NCBI GenBank assembly: GCA_010206225.2
Contig: VIQU02000012.1
Coordinates: forward strand, 27,419-91,418
Direction: 5' to 3'
From: Lachnospiraceae bacterium MD308
GTDB taxonomy: Bacteria; Bacillota; Clostridia; Lachnospirales; Lachnospiraceae
Length of the DNA: 64,000 bases
How positions within the stretch are numbered: the first letter of the stretch is position 1; each line of letters starts with the position of its first letter. Under the pieces are notes generated by a model, which saw nothing but the letters and a program-made list of their open reading frames with translations, was not told the origin of the DNA and made no database searches. The translations under genes were made by a program, and so were the position numbers. Below are positions 30,342 through 39,915 of this stretch, piece by piece.

Positions 30342-33077
30342 ATGTATCATTGCCATATTCGGTTTTATTTGACAGGACATCGTTGTAAATTATTTGAAAT
30401 TATAAAGGAATTGCCTCCGCTTGATCATTTTACTCATGAATTTATGGAAGAAAGCAAGCCGTCAGAGGAGTCTGCGGCTATGGCAGATGTGATTCTGGCC
30501 AATTTGCAAGGGACAGACGTTAAGAAAGCAGTGTGTACACTCCTTTCGGGAAAAAGAAAGGAAGCGGAACTGATTCTTCTTGCGGATAGGGAACAGATAA
30601 GCAGCTTTTCAGAGAAATTGACAGAAATCAAGGATATATGGACACTTCCGATGTCGGATGAGGAGATGCGGTTTCGATTTATACGGTGGCAGGAAAATCA
30701 GAAGATGAATAAGGATTTCTGGCAGACCAGCCAGTATCTTGAGGCGACCATCAATCACGTTCCGAATCTCATTTGGTACAAGGATAAGAACGGGATCCAT
30801 GAGAAGGTGAATGATAGCTTCTGCAGGACAGTTAACAAGACGAAAAACCAGGTGGAAGGACGCAGCCATGCATACATATGGGATGTGGAGCAAGATGATC
30901 CTGCCTGCATAGAATCTGAGCATGAGGTTATGCAGCGGAAGGAAACGTGCATATCTGAGGAAATCGTTAAGAGTGGGGATGGAACGAAGCTGCTCACTAC
31001 ATACAAGTCTCCGCTTTATGATCTGAACGGGGATGTGATGGGAACGGTTGGTGTTGCGATTGACGTGACGCAGGAGCGGGCTTATGAGCAGGAGATCATT
31101 GATAAGAATTACACGCTGGAAACGATTTTCACGACGATGGACTGCGGTGTTATGTGTCATACGATGGACGGAAGCCGTATCATCAGTATCAACCGTGCTG
31201 CGCTTAAGGTACTGGGGTATGAGTCGCAGGAAGAGCTTCTGGCAGACGGATTTGATATGGTGGCGGAGTCTGTTGTGGATGAAGACAAGCCGGTCTTGAG
31301 AAAGAAAATCAAGGAGCTTAAGAACGAGGGAGACAATATCAGCGTGGAGTACCGCGTGCGTCATAAAAACGGGGAAGTTCTGCATATCATGGGCAATGTG
31401 AAACTTATCAGGCAGAACGGAGAACTCGTCTATCAGCGGTTCCTTCTGGATTGTACAGTGCAGAAGCTGGAGCAGAAGAAGAACGAACGGCATCATATGG
31501 AATTGATCCATGCATTGAGTATTGAGTATAATCTTGTCTGTTTTTTTGAACTGGATACGGGAGCCGGGATGTCTCTTCGGTTATCGGATGAGAATTATCA
31601 TATATTTGATTCTGTTTTCGGCGGGGAGATATCGCTGGAAGAGAATATGGGGCTTTACATACAAAAGTATGTCCATGAGGAAGATCGGGAGATGATGCGC
31701 AGAGCGTCTTCTAGAGAGAAGCTTCGGGCTGAATTAACAGAGAAGAGACAGTATTATGTTAATTACCGGGTTGTGAAGAACGGTGAGATAACGTACTTTC
31801 AAATGCGTGCAGTGCGAGCAGGACAATGGAAAGAAGGGCATGGTATTGTTTTGGGATTCCGCAGCGTGGATGAAGAAATCCGCAATGAGATGAAGAAGAA
31901 GGAGCTGTTAGAGGATGCGCTTTTGCAGGCAAACGAGGCAAATAAGGCAAAAAGTGTATTTCTTTCGAATATGTCGCACGATATTCGTACGCCGATGAAT
32001 GCCATCGTCGGATTTACAACGCTTGCCATTTCGCACATCGGCAACACAGAGCAAGTGAAGGAATATTTAGGAAAGATCATGACTTCGGGAGAGCATCTTT
32101 TGAATCTGATCAACAATGTTCTTGATATGAGCCGGATCGAGAGCGGGAAGATGCACTTGGAGGAAAAACCGTGCTGCCTGCCGGATATGCTGCAGGGACT
32201 CCGCAATATCGTTCAGGCGGATGTTCATGCAAAGCAGCTGGAACTGTATATTGAAACGTCAGATATTGTTCATGAAGAAATTATCTGTGATAAACTGCGG
32301 CTTAATCAGGTTCTTCTTAACATTTTGAGTAATTCGGTTAAATATACGGATGCAGGCGGCAGTATCAGCATGAGGATCATCGAAGAAACCGGAGCGCCTG
32401 CGGGCCATGTCAGTTATGAATTCCACATCAAGGATACGGGGGTCGGTATGAGTGAAGAATTTGTCGCCCATATCTTTGAGCCGTTCGAGAGGGAAAAGAA
32501 TACTACGATCAGCGGGATTCAAGGAACAGGACTTGGAATGGCAATCACGAAGAATATTGTGGACATGATGAACGGAGCGATTGAAGTGAGAAGCGAGCAA
32601 GGAGTAGGTACGGAATTTATTGTATCCTTTACGTTCCGGGTGAATGACGAAGGAGCAGAGCCGAAAGAAAAGGATTTTAGAGAAAAGAAAGATTTCCGTG
32701 CGGGACGGATTCTTCTTGCGGAGGATAATGAACTGAATCAGGAAATTGCTGCTGCAATTTTGGAAGATGCGGGATTTTCTGTGGAAATTGCGGGGAACGG
32801 GCAGATTGCCGTTGATATGTTGAAGGCAGCGGGTCCGAATTATTATCAGCTTGTGCTTATGGATGTACAGATGCCGGTGATGGACGGCTACAGTGCGACA
32901 AGGTTTATCCGTGGGCTGGATGATAAGAAGCTGTCGGCTATTCCGATTTTTGCTATGACAGCCAATGCTTTTGAAGAAGACAGGCGGGATGCCTTAAAGA
33001 GTGGCATGAACGGTCATATAGCAAAACCGATTGATATTGAAAAATTATTTGAAACTCTGAGTATGGTATTAGATTAG
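30342..33077 (+). CDS. Hybrid sensor histidine kinase with PAS domains and receiver
   Basis: A 911-residue signalling protein without transmembrane segments, so probably cytosolic. Order: an N-terminal 130 residues of unknown type, PAS 1 (about 137-245, HVPNLIWYKDKNGIHEKVN), PAS 2 (about 255-375), a third PAS-like part (about 390-515), a short coiled coil, the HisKA box FLSNMSHDIRTPMNAIVGF with phospho-histidine H546, the HATPase (N, DTGVGM and GTGLGMAI boxes) and a receiver (LLAEDNELNQ; phospho-aspartate D841 in LVLMDVQMPVMDG; lysine in IAKPIDI). GGGAGG precedes the ATG. The next gene, a glycogen debranching enzyme, starts 33 bases behind with no terminator between. Confidence 0.92.
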   Translation: MYHCHIRFYLTGHRCKLFEIIKELPPLDHFTHEFMEESKPSEESAAMADVILANLQGTDVKKAVCTLLSGKRKEAELILLADREQISSFSEKLTEIKDIWTLPMSDEEMRFRFIRWQENQKMNKDFWQTSQYLEATINHVPNLIWYKDKNGIHEKVNDSFCRTVNKTKNQVEGRSHAYIWDVEQDDPACIESEHEVMQRKETCISEEIVKSGDGTKLLTTYKSPLYDLNGDVMGTVGVAIDVTQERAYEQEIIDKNYTLETIFTTMDCGVMCHTMDGSRIISINRAALKVLGYESQEELLADGFDMVAESVVDEDKPVLRKKIKELKNEGDNISVEYRVRHKNGEVLHIMGNVKLIRQNGELVYQRFLLDCTVQKLEQKKNERHHMELIHALSIEYNLVCFFELDTGAGMSLRLSDENYHIFDSVFGGEISLEENMGLYIQKYVHEEDREMMRRASSREKLRAELTEKRQYYVNYRVVKNGEITYFQMRAVRAGQWKEGHGIVLGFRSVDEEIRNEMKKKELLEDALLQANEANKAKSVFLSNMSHDIRTPMNAIVGFTTLAISHIGNTEQVKEYLGKIMTSGEHLLNLINNVLDMSRIESGKMHLEEKPCCLPDMLQGLRNIVQADVHAKQLELYIETSDIVHEEIICDKLRLNQVLLNILSNSVKYTDAGGSISMRIIEETGAPAGHVSYEFHIKDTGVGMSEEFVAHIFEPFEREKNTTISGIQGTGLGMAITKNIVDMMNGAIEVRSEQGVGTEFIVSFTFRVNDEGAEPKEKDFREKKDFRAGRILLAEDNELNQEIAAAILEDAGFSVEIAGNGQIAVDMLKAAGPNYYQLVLMDVQMPVMDGYSATRFIRGLDDKKLSAIPIFAMTANAFEEDRRDALKSGMNGHIAKPIDIEKLFETLSMVLD

Positions 33078-33110
33078 ACAGAAATAGAACAACAGAAGGA
33101 AGGCGATATT

Positions 33111-35198
33111 ATGCAGAAACAAGATTTTAACATGAATGCAGTCCATATGGTTCCTATGGATGAAATAGCAGGATTTGAGGTTAGACCGGGATTGTATGAA
33201 CTAAATGGAGCTGTTGCGATTCCGGTAGGAGTGAATTTTACGATACATTCGCTGGGAGCTACTTCCTGCGAGTTGCTCTTGTTTCGGCGGATGGAGGATG
33301 AGCCGTATGCGATACTTAAATTTCCAGACCACTACCGGGTAGGGAATGTTTATTCTATGATCGTATTCGGGCTTCATATTACAGATTTTGAATATGCGTA
33401 TCGGCTGGACGGTCCGTATGAACCCTCTAAGGGACTTTTGTTTGACAAAAATAATATTTTGCTGGATATTTATGCGAAGGCAGTTACCGGACAAAGTGTG
33501 TGGGGAACAAAGAATAAAAGCGGCAGTTTTTACAAGGCCAGAGTTGTTCAGGATAATTTTGACTGGGGAGTGGAGACTAATCCACTGATTCCGATGGAGG
33601 ATCTGGTGATCTATGAGATGCATGTACGAGGATATACAAAGCATGAGTCTTCCGGTGTTTCCTGCCCGGGAACATTTTCCGGTATTATGGAAAAGATACC
33701 GTATTTAAAAGAGTTAGGCGTCAATGCAGTTGAATTAATGCCGGTATTTGAATTTGATGAGATGAAGGACTGCCGGGAGGTGGATGGAAAGCAGCTTTTA
33801 GATTATTGGGGTTACAATACGGTAAGCTTTTTCGCTCCTAATACCAGTTATGCTGGAAGTGTGGAATATAATAGAGAAGGAAACGAATTGAAAAATCTTA
33901 TCAAGACACTGCATGAGAATGGAATTGAGTGTTTCCTTGATGTGGTATTTAATCACACAGCAGAGGGGGACGACAGGGGACCAAGTTTTTCTTTCAAGGG
34001 ATTCGATAATAATGTGTACTATATGCTGACGCCGGACGGATATTATTATAATTTCAGCGGATGCGGCAATACATTGAACTGTAACCATCCTGTAGTGCGG
34101 CAGATGATATTGGAATGCCTGCGTTATTGGACTACATTTTACCATGTGGATGGGTTCCGGTTTGATCTTGCAAGTATTCTCGGACGCAATCAGGATGGCA
34201 CACCTATGAATAATCCGCCGCTTTTACAGAGTCTTGCCTTTGATCCGCTCCTTGGAAATGTAAAATTGATCGCTGAGGCATGGGATGCAGGCGGACTTTA
34301 TCAGGTGGGAAGTTTTCCGGCATGGAGCCGCTGGACAGAATGGAACGGGAAGTACAGGGACGATATGCGTGACTACCTGAAGGGCGATTTTGGTATGGCT
34401 TCTGTTGCTGCCCAGAGAATCACAGGATCCCGGGATTTATACGATCCGAGTATTAGGGGAAATAACGCATCTGTCAATTTCCTGAATTGCCATGATGGTT
34501 TCACATTGTGGGATATGTATTCTTACAGCAGAAAACACAATGAGGCCAACGGCTGGTACAATGTAGACGGAAGTGATGATAACCGGAGCTGGAATTGTGG
34601 CTTTGAGGGAGAGACAGATGATGCAGAGATTCTTGCCCTTCGCCGGAGACTGGCCAAAAATGCGGTGACGGTTCTTCTTATGAGCCGCGGAATACCGATG
34701 TTCCTTGCGGGTGATGAATTCTTGAATACCCAATACGGCAATAATAATGCATACTGTCAGGATAATGAAGTGTCATGGCTCAATTGGGATTTTCTTGAGA
34801 GGAACAGAGCGCATTTTGATTATATGAAGCATATGATCAAGCTGCGTAAAGAACACGACGTAGTGCGCAAATATTCCGGAGGATGTTCTTTAGGACTACC
34901 GGAGATGCAGGTTTCCGGTCCGGATGACAGGACGAAAGTTTTGTGCGTAATCTATGCGGGACGGAATCAGGATGATTCGGGAGATGATATCGTCTGTCTT
35001 GCAATCAATACGTTCTGGGAAGAGCAGGCCTGTTTCCTGCCAGAGCTGCCGCTGCAGTTAAAGTGGAAGTTTGAGGCGGATACATCAGGGTGGTATCTGC
35101 CGGATAATATACCGGGAGCGGGACAAAAGCTGTCACCGGAAGGGAACCAGTTCAAGATGGGACCGCGTTCCGTTGCTGTGCTGACGGTAGTGAAGTGA
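33111..35198 (+). CDS. glgX: Glycogen debranching enzyme / isoamylase-type GH13
   Basis: A 695-residue GlgX/TreX-like enzyme that cleaves alpha-1,6 branches of glycogen or maltodextrin. An N-terminal carbohydrate-binding (CBM48-like) domain covers about 18-150, the GH13 barrel about 155-590 and a beta-sandwich the rest. Catalytic residues are visible: nucleophile D352 in VDGFRFDLAS, acid/base E389 in IAEAWDAGG and D462 in NCHDGFTLWD; YEMHVRGYTKH and VVFNHTAEGD are the other barrel motifs. No signal peptide, so intracellular. GGAAGG lies before the ATG. Co-transcription with the hybrid kinase suggests that glycogen use answers to the signal sensed by that kinase; this is inferred from spacing only. 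Confidence 0.9.
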   Translation: MQKQDFNMNAVHMVPMDEIAGFEVRPGLYELNGAVAIPVGVNFTIHSLGATSCELLLFRRMEDEPYAILKFPDHYRVGNVYSMIVFGLHITDFEYAYRLDGPYEPSKGLLFDKNNILLDIYAKAVTGQSVWGTKNKSGSFYKARVVQDNFDWGVETNPLIPMEDLVIYEMHVRGYTKHESSGVSCPGTFSGIMEKIPYLKELGVNAVELMPVFEFDEMKDCREVDGKQLLDYWGYNTVSFFAPNTSYAGSVEYNREGNELKNLIKTLHENGIECFLDVVFNHTAEGDDRGPSFSFKGFDNNVYYMLTPDGYYYNFSGCGNTLNCNHPVVRQMILECLRYWTTFYHVDGFRFDLASILGRNQDGTPMNNPPLLQSLAFDPLLGNVKLIAEAWDAGGLYQVGSFPAWSRWTEWNGKYRDDMRDYLKGDFGMASVAAQRITGSRDLYDPSIRGNNASVNFLNCHDGFTLWDMYSYSRKHNEANGWYNVDGSDDNRSWNCGFEGETDDAEILALRRRLAKNAVTVLLMSRGIPMFLAGDEFLNTQYGNNNAYCQDNEVSWLNWDFLERNRAHFDYMKHMIKLRKEHDVVRKYSGGCSLGLPEMQVSGPDDRTKVLCVIYAGRNQDDSGDDIVCLAINTFWEEQACFLPELPLQLKWKFEADTSGWYLPDNIPGAGQKLSPEGNQFKMGPRSVAVLTVVK

Positions 35199-35229
35199 TA
35201 TCAGATAAGCTATCATTTGATCTGTTTAA

Positions 35230-36114
35230 CTATAAGACAGAGTTCATATCATCAGGGAGCGGTGCACAAAATTCCATGTGTTTTCCCGTAATGGGATGAG
35301 GGAAAGAAAGTCTGTGCGAATGGAGCGCCTGTCTGCCTATATATTTCATGTCAGGATTGTAGAGGTAATCACCGATCAGCGGATAACCGAGATGCTTCAT
35401 GTGAATACGTATCTGATGGGTGCGTCCAGTCTCAAGGCACAGAGATACCAGACTGTGGCCATTCTCATATTTTAAAAGATTATAGTGTGTAACTGCATGT
35501 TCGCCATGTTCGAAGTCAATCGTCCGCTCGATGATCGTGCCGGGCTTTCTTGCGAGAGGGGCATTGATCGTCCCCGATTCCGGCGATACCTTTCCTCTTG
35601 AAATCGCCAGATATTCCCGTAGTATCTGATGGCGGCAGGTCATAGCAGATAGGACGCTGCCGCTGACGAGATGTTTGGCGACAACTGTAAGGCCGGAGGT
35701 ATCCCGGTCTAAGCGGTTGCAGCAGCGGAAGATAAAAGGTTTTCCCTGCTTGCGGTAGTACCATGCAAGACCGTTCGCAAGGGAACAGGTATAGTTGTTC
35801 ATGGAAGGGTGTATGGGCAGGCCGGCAGGTTTATTGATGACGATAATATCTTCATCTTCGTATACAATGTTAAGAGGAATCTCAGAAGGAGGTATCTTTT
35901 CAGAGCATGCTGTCTCTTGAATCTGTACACACAGACAATCTCCGGCAGACACGGTGTCGCGCATATAATAGTGGTTTCCGTTTACCAGAATACTTTTTGG
36001 CATGCGTTTGATCAGGGCAATATTTTGGGAGGAGTAGCCGCGTCTTTTTAAAAACTGTTCAATTCTAAGTCCTTCCTCTTCTTTTGTTATGTGATAAATA
36101 ATTGTCCGGTTCAT
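35230..36114 (-). CDS. RluA family RNA pseudouridine synthase
   Basis: A 294-residue pseudouridine synthase. An S4-like RNA-binding segment (LRIEQFLKRRGYSSQNIALIK, split here as LRIEQFLKRRG and YSSQNIALIK) covers about 15-60. The catalytic domain follows, with the aspartate D136 in NRLDRDTSGLTV, the IVINKPAGLPIHPS strand and the TGRTHQIRIHMKHLGYPLIGD motif near residue 235. The target uridine (23S rRNA or tRNA) cannot be told among RluA/C/D types. It converges with glgX; the 31 bases between them hold no clear terminator. Its own promoter lies at 36147-36175 on the minus strand. Confidence 0.92.
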   Translation of the reverse strand: MNRTIIYHITKEEEGLRIEQFLKRRGYSSQNIALIKRMPKSILVNGNHYYMRDTVSAGDCLCVQIQETACSEKIPPSEIPLNIVYEDEDIIVINKPAGLPIHPSMNNYTCSLANGLAWYYRKQGKPFIFRCCNRLDRDTSGLTVVAKHLVSGSVLSAMTCRHQILREYLAISRGKVSPESGTINAPLARKPGTIIERTIDFEHGEHAVTHYNLLKYENGHSLVSLCLETGRTHQIRIHMKHLGYPLIGDYLYNPDMKYIGRQALHSHRLSFPHPITGKHMEFCAPLPDDMNSVL

Positions 36115-36146
36115 TGAAATTCTCCTGTGATTTCCATATGATGGTT

Positions 36147-36186
36147 ATTATATCGGATTATAGATGAATCGTCCAGCGTGATTCAT
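36147..36186 (-). promoter_or_regulatory. Promoter of the pseudouridine synthase with inverted repeat
   Basis: On the minus strand TGGACG (36170-36175), a 17-base spacer and TATAAT (36147-36152). A perfect repeat, ATGAATC (36164-36170) and GATTCAT (36180-36186), overlaps the -35 area in this divergent gap and could bind a regulator; the short arms leave room for chance. Confidence 0.4.
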
Positions 36187-36256
36187 ATATTTTAGCTGGA
36201 ATCAGAATAGAGAAAATTGCTGGAAACGGGGCAAATGGTAAAAGGAAAGGATTGTT

Positions 36257-36733
36257 ATGCAGGGATTAAGTACACTGTGCTATATAGAAAGAGACGGAAA
36301 ATATCTTATGCTTCACCGGACGGTGAAGGAGAAGGATGTGAATAAGGATAAATGGATCGGAGTGGGAGGCCACTTTGAGGCGAATGAGAGTCCGGAGGAA
36401 TGCCTTTTGCGAGAAGTAAGGGAGGAGACAGGATATATCCTCACTTCTTATCAGTATCGGGGAATCGTAACTTTTGTATCGGGAAATGGTGTGACAGAAT
36501 ATATGTCTTTATTCACAGCAGCTGGTTTCGTGGGAGAACAGGCTGTGTGTGATGAAGGAGAGCTTGAATGGGTGGACATTGATAAGATTGAGAGCCTTAA
36601 TATCTGGGAGGGAGATAAGATATTCCTGCGTCTGCTGCGGGAGAGAGAAAGTTTTTTTTCGTTGAAGCTTGTATATGACGGACATGATAGATTAGTTTCT
36701 GCGGCTTTGGATGGAAAGTTAATGGATATATAG
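36257..36733 (+). CDS. Nudix hydrolase (MutT/8-oxo-dGTP diphosphatase type)
   Basis: A 158-residue Nudix enzyme cleaving nucleoside diphosphate-linked compounds. The Nudix box is complete from G38 to Y60: GHFEANE, then REVREETGY at 52-60, matching GX5EX7REUXEEXGU. The start LSTLCYIERDGKYLMLHR is typical of the YjhB/MutT-like 8-oxo-(d)GTP diphosphatases of Clostridia. AAAGGAAAGGATTGTT precedes the ATG. Substrate assignment is by resemblance only. It stands alone between the pseudouridine synthase and the ArsS-type cluster. Confidence 0.9.
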   Translation: MQGLSTLCYIERDGKYLMLHRTVKEKDVNKDKWIGVGGHFEANESPEECLLREVREETGYILTSYQYRGIVTFVSGNGVTEYMSLFTAAGFVGEQAVCDEGELEWVDIDKIESLNIWEGDKIFLRLLRERESFFSLKLVYDGHDRLVSAALDGKLMDI

Positions 36734-36833
36734 AGAAAAACTATAAATATAAAAATACATATATATTTTTAATTATACGGTTAAATATAGAGATGATATA
36801 ATAAAATAATAGTATGAAGATTGGATATAAATA

Positions 36834-37523
36834 ATGAAAAATAAAAAAATACGGATATTTTTAGGATTTGCTGTCTTGATACTGGTTTTGAATCATATAT
36901 TTGGCTGGTCGTCATATGTTGGGAATCTGGATAATCTAAAAATTCTTGAAAATATGTTAGAGAAGAACCTTGTTTTAGCAATGCTGATCTATGTCTGCAT
37001 TACGATTGTCGGATGTGTGGTACTGGCTCTTCCGGGAGTGACATTTGCTATTGCAGCGGGTTTGTTGTTCGGTCCTGTGCTTGGGACGATCTGCTGCTCT
37101 GTGGCGACGGTAATTGGGGCTATGCTTGCATTTATTGTGGGGCGTTTTTTCTTGAAGGACAGTATAAAACCGATGGTAATGAAGAATAAATATTTAAAAA
37201 AGTGGCTTTTTGACGAGACAGGGACGAATGAGATAGTTGTCCTTATGATTACAAGGCTGGTTCCGGTGTTTCCTTATAATCTGCAGAATTTTGCCTATGG
37301 GATAACAGATATTCGATTTAGTACGTATTCGGTCTATTCTTTTATCTTTATGCTTCCTGGAACTGCTATGTATACAGTAGGTACCGCAGGTTTTGCTGGT
37401 AAAGAGAATCGGATCCTGTATATTGGGGTAGCGCTTGCTATTGCGGTAATTGTTATAGGTGGAGGTGCATTTTTAAATAAACGTTATATAAAAGAGGAAC
37501 AAGGAAAAGATGACGAAGTGTAG
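36834..37523 (+). CDS. TVP38/TMEM64 family membrane protein (first copy)
   Basis: A 229-residue VTT-domain (SNARE-associated/DedA-like) membrane protein with five or six hydrophobic helices. Family marks: LPGVTFAIAAGLLFGPVLGT with re-entrant character (about 65-85), GAMLAFIVGRFFLKD, and RLVPVFPYNLQNFAYGITDI (about 142-161). Relatives move lipids or lipid-linked carriers across membranes. It opens the ArsS-type cluster and overlaps the next gene by 14 bases. A second, different copy lies at 40939. The ribosome site is weak, and AT-rich sequence upstream (TATAAT near 36796) may be its promoter. Confidence 0.85.
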   Translation: MKNKKIRIFLGFAVLILVLNHIFGWSSYVGNLDNLKILENMLEKNLVLAMLIYVCITIVGCVVLALPGVTFAIAAGLLFGPVLGTICCSVATVIGAMLAFIVGRFFLKDSIKPMVMKNKYLKKWLFDETGTNEIVVLMITRLVPVFPYNLQNFAYGITDIRFSTYSVYSFIFMLPGTAMYTVGTAGFAGKENRILYIGVALAIAVIVIGGGAFLNKRYIKEEQGKDDEV

Positions 37524-38493
37524 GTTCAGAACTGCAGATGTGTCAAAATGTGTGCATTGCCATATCTGTCAGAAAAATTGTGTGTTTCTAGCTAAATATG
37601 GAATTGATATCGGTGATACGGACAGATTAAATGAACTGGCATATCATTGTTTTTTATGCGGACGCTGCAGCGAGGTCTGTCCGGTGGGGATTGACGGACG
37701 GCAGGTAGTAATGGACATGCGCCGTGTTCAGGTTAAGCAGGATGACGGTGTGTTTGTAAATAAAAAGTATAAAAGGACGATTTCTGAGAAGGAAGACTAT
37801 CAATACAGAAATTATAAGCATATTACGGAGAAGAGCATACTGTTTCCGGGCTGCAATTTTCCATCAGTTTATCCAAAGACAACAAAAAAGTTGGCGGAGC
37901 TTTTGCAGGAAGCGGCGGGAATAGGAATTATCTATGAGTGCTGCGGAAAGCCCATTGCAGATATCGGAATGAAAGAAAAGGAAGGAAAGATCGTTCAGGG
38001 GATTGAAGAGCGGCTTTTAACGGCGAATGTGACGGAAGTCATTACTTTATGCCCAAATTGTTATGAATATCTGAAAAAAAATATTTCTATAGAGGTAGTA
38101 AATATATATGAAAAACTAAGAGAACTAGAACTTGGGGACAAAATATCCGGAGGAGAACTTTTGTTTCGGCCTTGTCCGGACAGGGAAAAAAAGGAATGGC
38201 TGTCGGATATTGAGTATTTTATGGAGAGCAGTTGCAGTCTTATAGAAAATATTCAGTGTTGTGGTCTTGGCGGAAACGGGGGAGTGTTGGAACCGGAGCT
38301 TGCGAAGGGATTTGCTGTGGAATTGAAGGATATTTCTGGAATCATATACACTTATTGCGGATCCTGCTCAGGAAACTTGACACGCAATGGATGTAAGCAG
38401 GTGCGGCACGTCCTGCCTGAGATACTTGGAACTCATGAGAAGCCGGATACAATAAAATCACTCATTAATCGAATGAAGACAAAATATCTGTAG
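37510..38493 (+). CDS. (Fe-S)-binding protein with CCG domain (HdrB/GlpC-like)
   Basis: A 327-residue electron-transfer protein. The N-terminus holds two 4Fe-4S sites, CVHCHICQKNC (about 14-24) and CFLCGRCSEVCPVG (about 53-66). The rest carries two cysteine-rich CCG-type modules: FPGCNFPSVYPK with CCGKPIAD and LCPNCYEYL, then CCGLGGNGG and CGSCSGNL. This is the layout of GlpC/HdrB-like subunits that pass electrons to or from thiol-disulfide or quinone partners. It overlaps the TVP38 gene by 14 bases and precedes the glycosyltransferase fusion by 14 bases. In this cluster it probably supplies electrons or handles a thiol-bound intermediate (inference). Confidence 0.85.
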   Translation: MTKCRFRTADVSKCVHCHICQKNCVFLAKYGIDIGDTDRLNELAYHCFLCGRCSEVCPVGIDGRQVVMDMRRVQVKQDDGVFVNKKYKRTISEKEDYQYRNYKHITEKSILFPGCNFPSVYPKTTKKLAELLQEAAGIGIIYECCGKPIADIGMKEKEGKIVQGIEERLLTANVTEVITLCPNCYEYLKKNISIEVVNIYEKLRELELGDKISGGELLFRPCPDREKKEWLSDIEYFMESSCSLIENIQCCGLGGNGGVLEPELAKGFAVELKDISGIIYTYCGSCSGNLTRNGCKQVRHVLPEILGTHEKPDTIKSLINRMKTKYL

Positions 38494-38507
38494 TTAGAAA
38501 GGGATAC

Positions 38508-39842
38508 ATGAAAACAAGAGCGCTGATAATTTTTACCCGGATTCCAGTGCCGGGTGAGACAAAGACAAGATTAATGCCTTACCTCGCGCCTGAGCAGTGT
38601 GCGAAACTTCATGCTTGTATCCTGAAAGATATAGCTGCGATGTGCAGGAAAGCAGAGGCAGATATATATATTTGCCATACTCCTGAACATAAAAGCGGTA
38701 TTCTTCGTCGGATATTCGGAGAGTGCGCAGGATATTTTACGCAGGAGGGAGAGGGGCTTGGGCAGAGGATGTACCGGGCTATTGAGCAGGTGCTGGCGAT
38801 AGGATACAGCTCCTGCGTCTTGATCGGGACGGATGTGCCGCAGGTGCAGCACAGGGATATCTATCGGGCATTTGATATATTAGAGAGAAAGGATATTGTG
38901 TTTGGACCTACTGCCGACGGCGGATATTACCTTGTAGGTATGAAAAAGGCAAGAAAAGAGGTCTTTGAGAAACAGACATACGGGAATGGGAGTGTTCTTG
39001 ATAATGCACTTCGCAGTCTGGAGGATAGAAAACTGTCGGTGGGATTAGGAAAAGAGCATCATGATATAGATACGAGAGAGGATATCGAATATTTTCGGGA
39101 CAGGATGAGGTCAGATAAGTCTCTTCAAAAGACAGAGACAGCAAAGTATTTGATGCGGACAAGAAAGATATCTATAATCGTACCAATTTATAATGAAGAA
39201 AAGACAATTGGGAGATTACTTGAGAGTCTTAGAGAGATAAAGGAGCGATGTGAGATCATTCTGGTTGACGGAGGAAGTACGGATAAGACACTGGAATATA
39301 TAAGTTCTGATTTTAGATTGCTCCATTCAGAAAAAGGAAGGGCAAGGCAGATGAATCTGGGGGCGGAAGAAAGTACAGGGGATGTCTTGTTTTTCCTGCA
39401 CTGTGACAGTGAGCTGCCTGAACGTCCGTTAGAGCAGATCCGCTGTGTTATGAAGGATTATAGAGTGGGATGTTTTGGGATTGCGTTTCACTCAAGAAAT
39501 TTTTTTATGTTTACCTGCCGCGTCATATCTAATCACCGGATTAAGGATCGGAATGTTGTGTTTGGCGATCAGGGAATTTTTATTGACCGAGAGCTGTTTT
39601 TTGATATGGGTATGTTCCCGGAACTGCCGGTGATGGAGGATTATCAGTTCTCATTGAACTTAAAGAAACGTGGGGAAAAGATTGGAATCACAAAAAAACG
39701 GATCTATACGTCTGACAGAAGATTCCCTCCGGGAACATTCAAGAAATTGCGCGAGATGTGGAAGATGAACCGGCTCCGCAAGAAATACCGGGACGGCGTG
39801 GATATTAACGCGCTCGCTGACATGTACGCAGATGTAAGATAG
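38508..39842 (+). CDS. Fusion of TIGR04282-like and TIGR04283-like glycosyltransferases
   Basis: A 444-residue protein with two nucleotide-diphospho-sugar transferase folds. Residues about 1-200 match the DUF2064/CofC-like family (LIIFTRIPVPGETKTRLMP; VLIGTDVPQ; FGPTADGGYYLVGM), named 'arsenosugar biosynthesis' glycosyltransferase TIGR04282. Residues about 220-444 match GT2-like TIGR04283 (ISIIVPIYNEEKTIGRLLES; ILVDGGSTDKT; FFLHCDSELP; FGDQGIFIDRELF). These two are usually separate neighbouring genes; here they are one. The start has AGAAAGGGATAC. By family the first half may make an activated sugar or lactate-like unit and the second transfer it; the acceptor is unknown. Confidence 0.88.
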   Translation: MKTRALIIFTRIPVPGETKTRLMPYLAPEQCAKLHACILKDIAAMCRKAEADIYICHTPEHKSGILRRIFGECAGYFTQEGEGLGQRMYRAIEQVLAIGYSSCVLIGTDVPQVQHRDIYRAFDILERKDIVFGPTADGGYYLVGMKKARKEVFEKQTYGNGSVLDNALRSLEDRKLSVGLGKEHHDIDTREDIEYFRDRMRSDKSLQKTETAKYLMRTRKISIIVPIYNEEKTIGRLLESLREIKERCEIILVDGGSTDKTLEYISSDFRLLHSEKGRARQMNLGAEESTGDVLFFLHCDSELPERPLEQIRCVMKDYRVGCFGIAFHSRNFFMFTCRVISNHRIKDRNVVFGDQGIFIDRELFFDMGMFPELPVMEDYQFSLNLKKRGEKIGITKKRIYTSDRRFPPGTFKKLREMWKMNRLRKKYRDGVDINALADMYADVR

Positions 39843-39915
39843 ACAGATCATGGATCGCAAAGTTATAAAAAATATAAAAGCGAAAAACAGAAAGTAAAGA
39901 AAAGGAAAACGGTGG

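Noticed and set aside
30609..31511. 300-codon frame on the minus strand inside the sensor kinase
   Set aside because: It is an antisense shadow of a clearly homologous kinase, with no ribosome site and a composition unlike a real protein.
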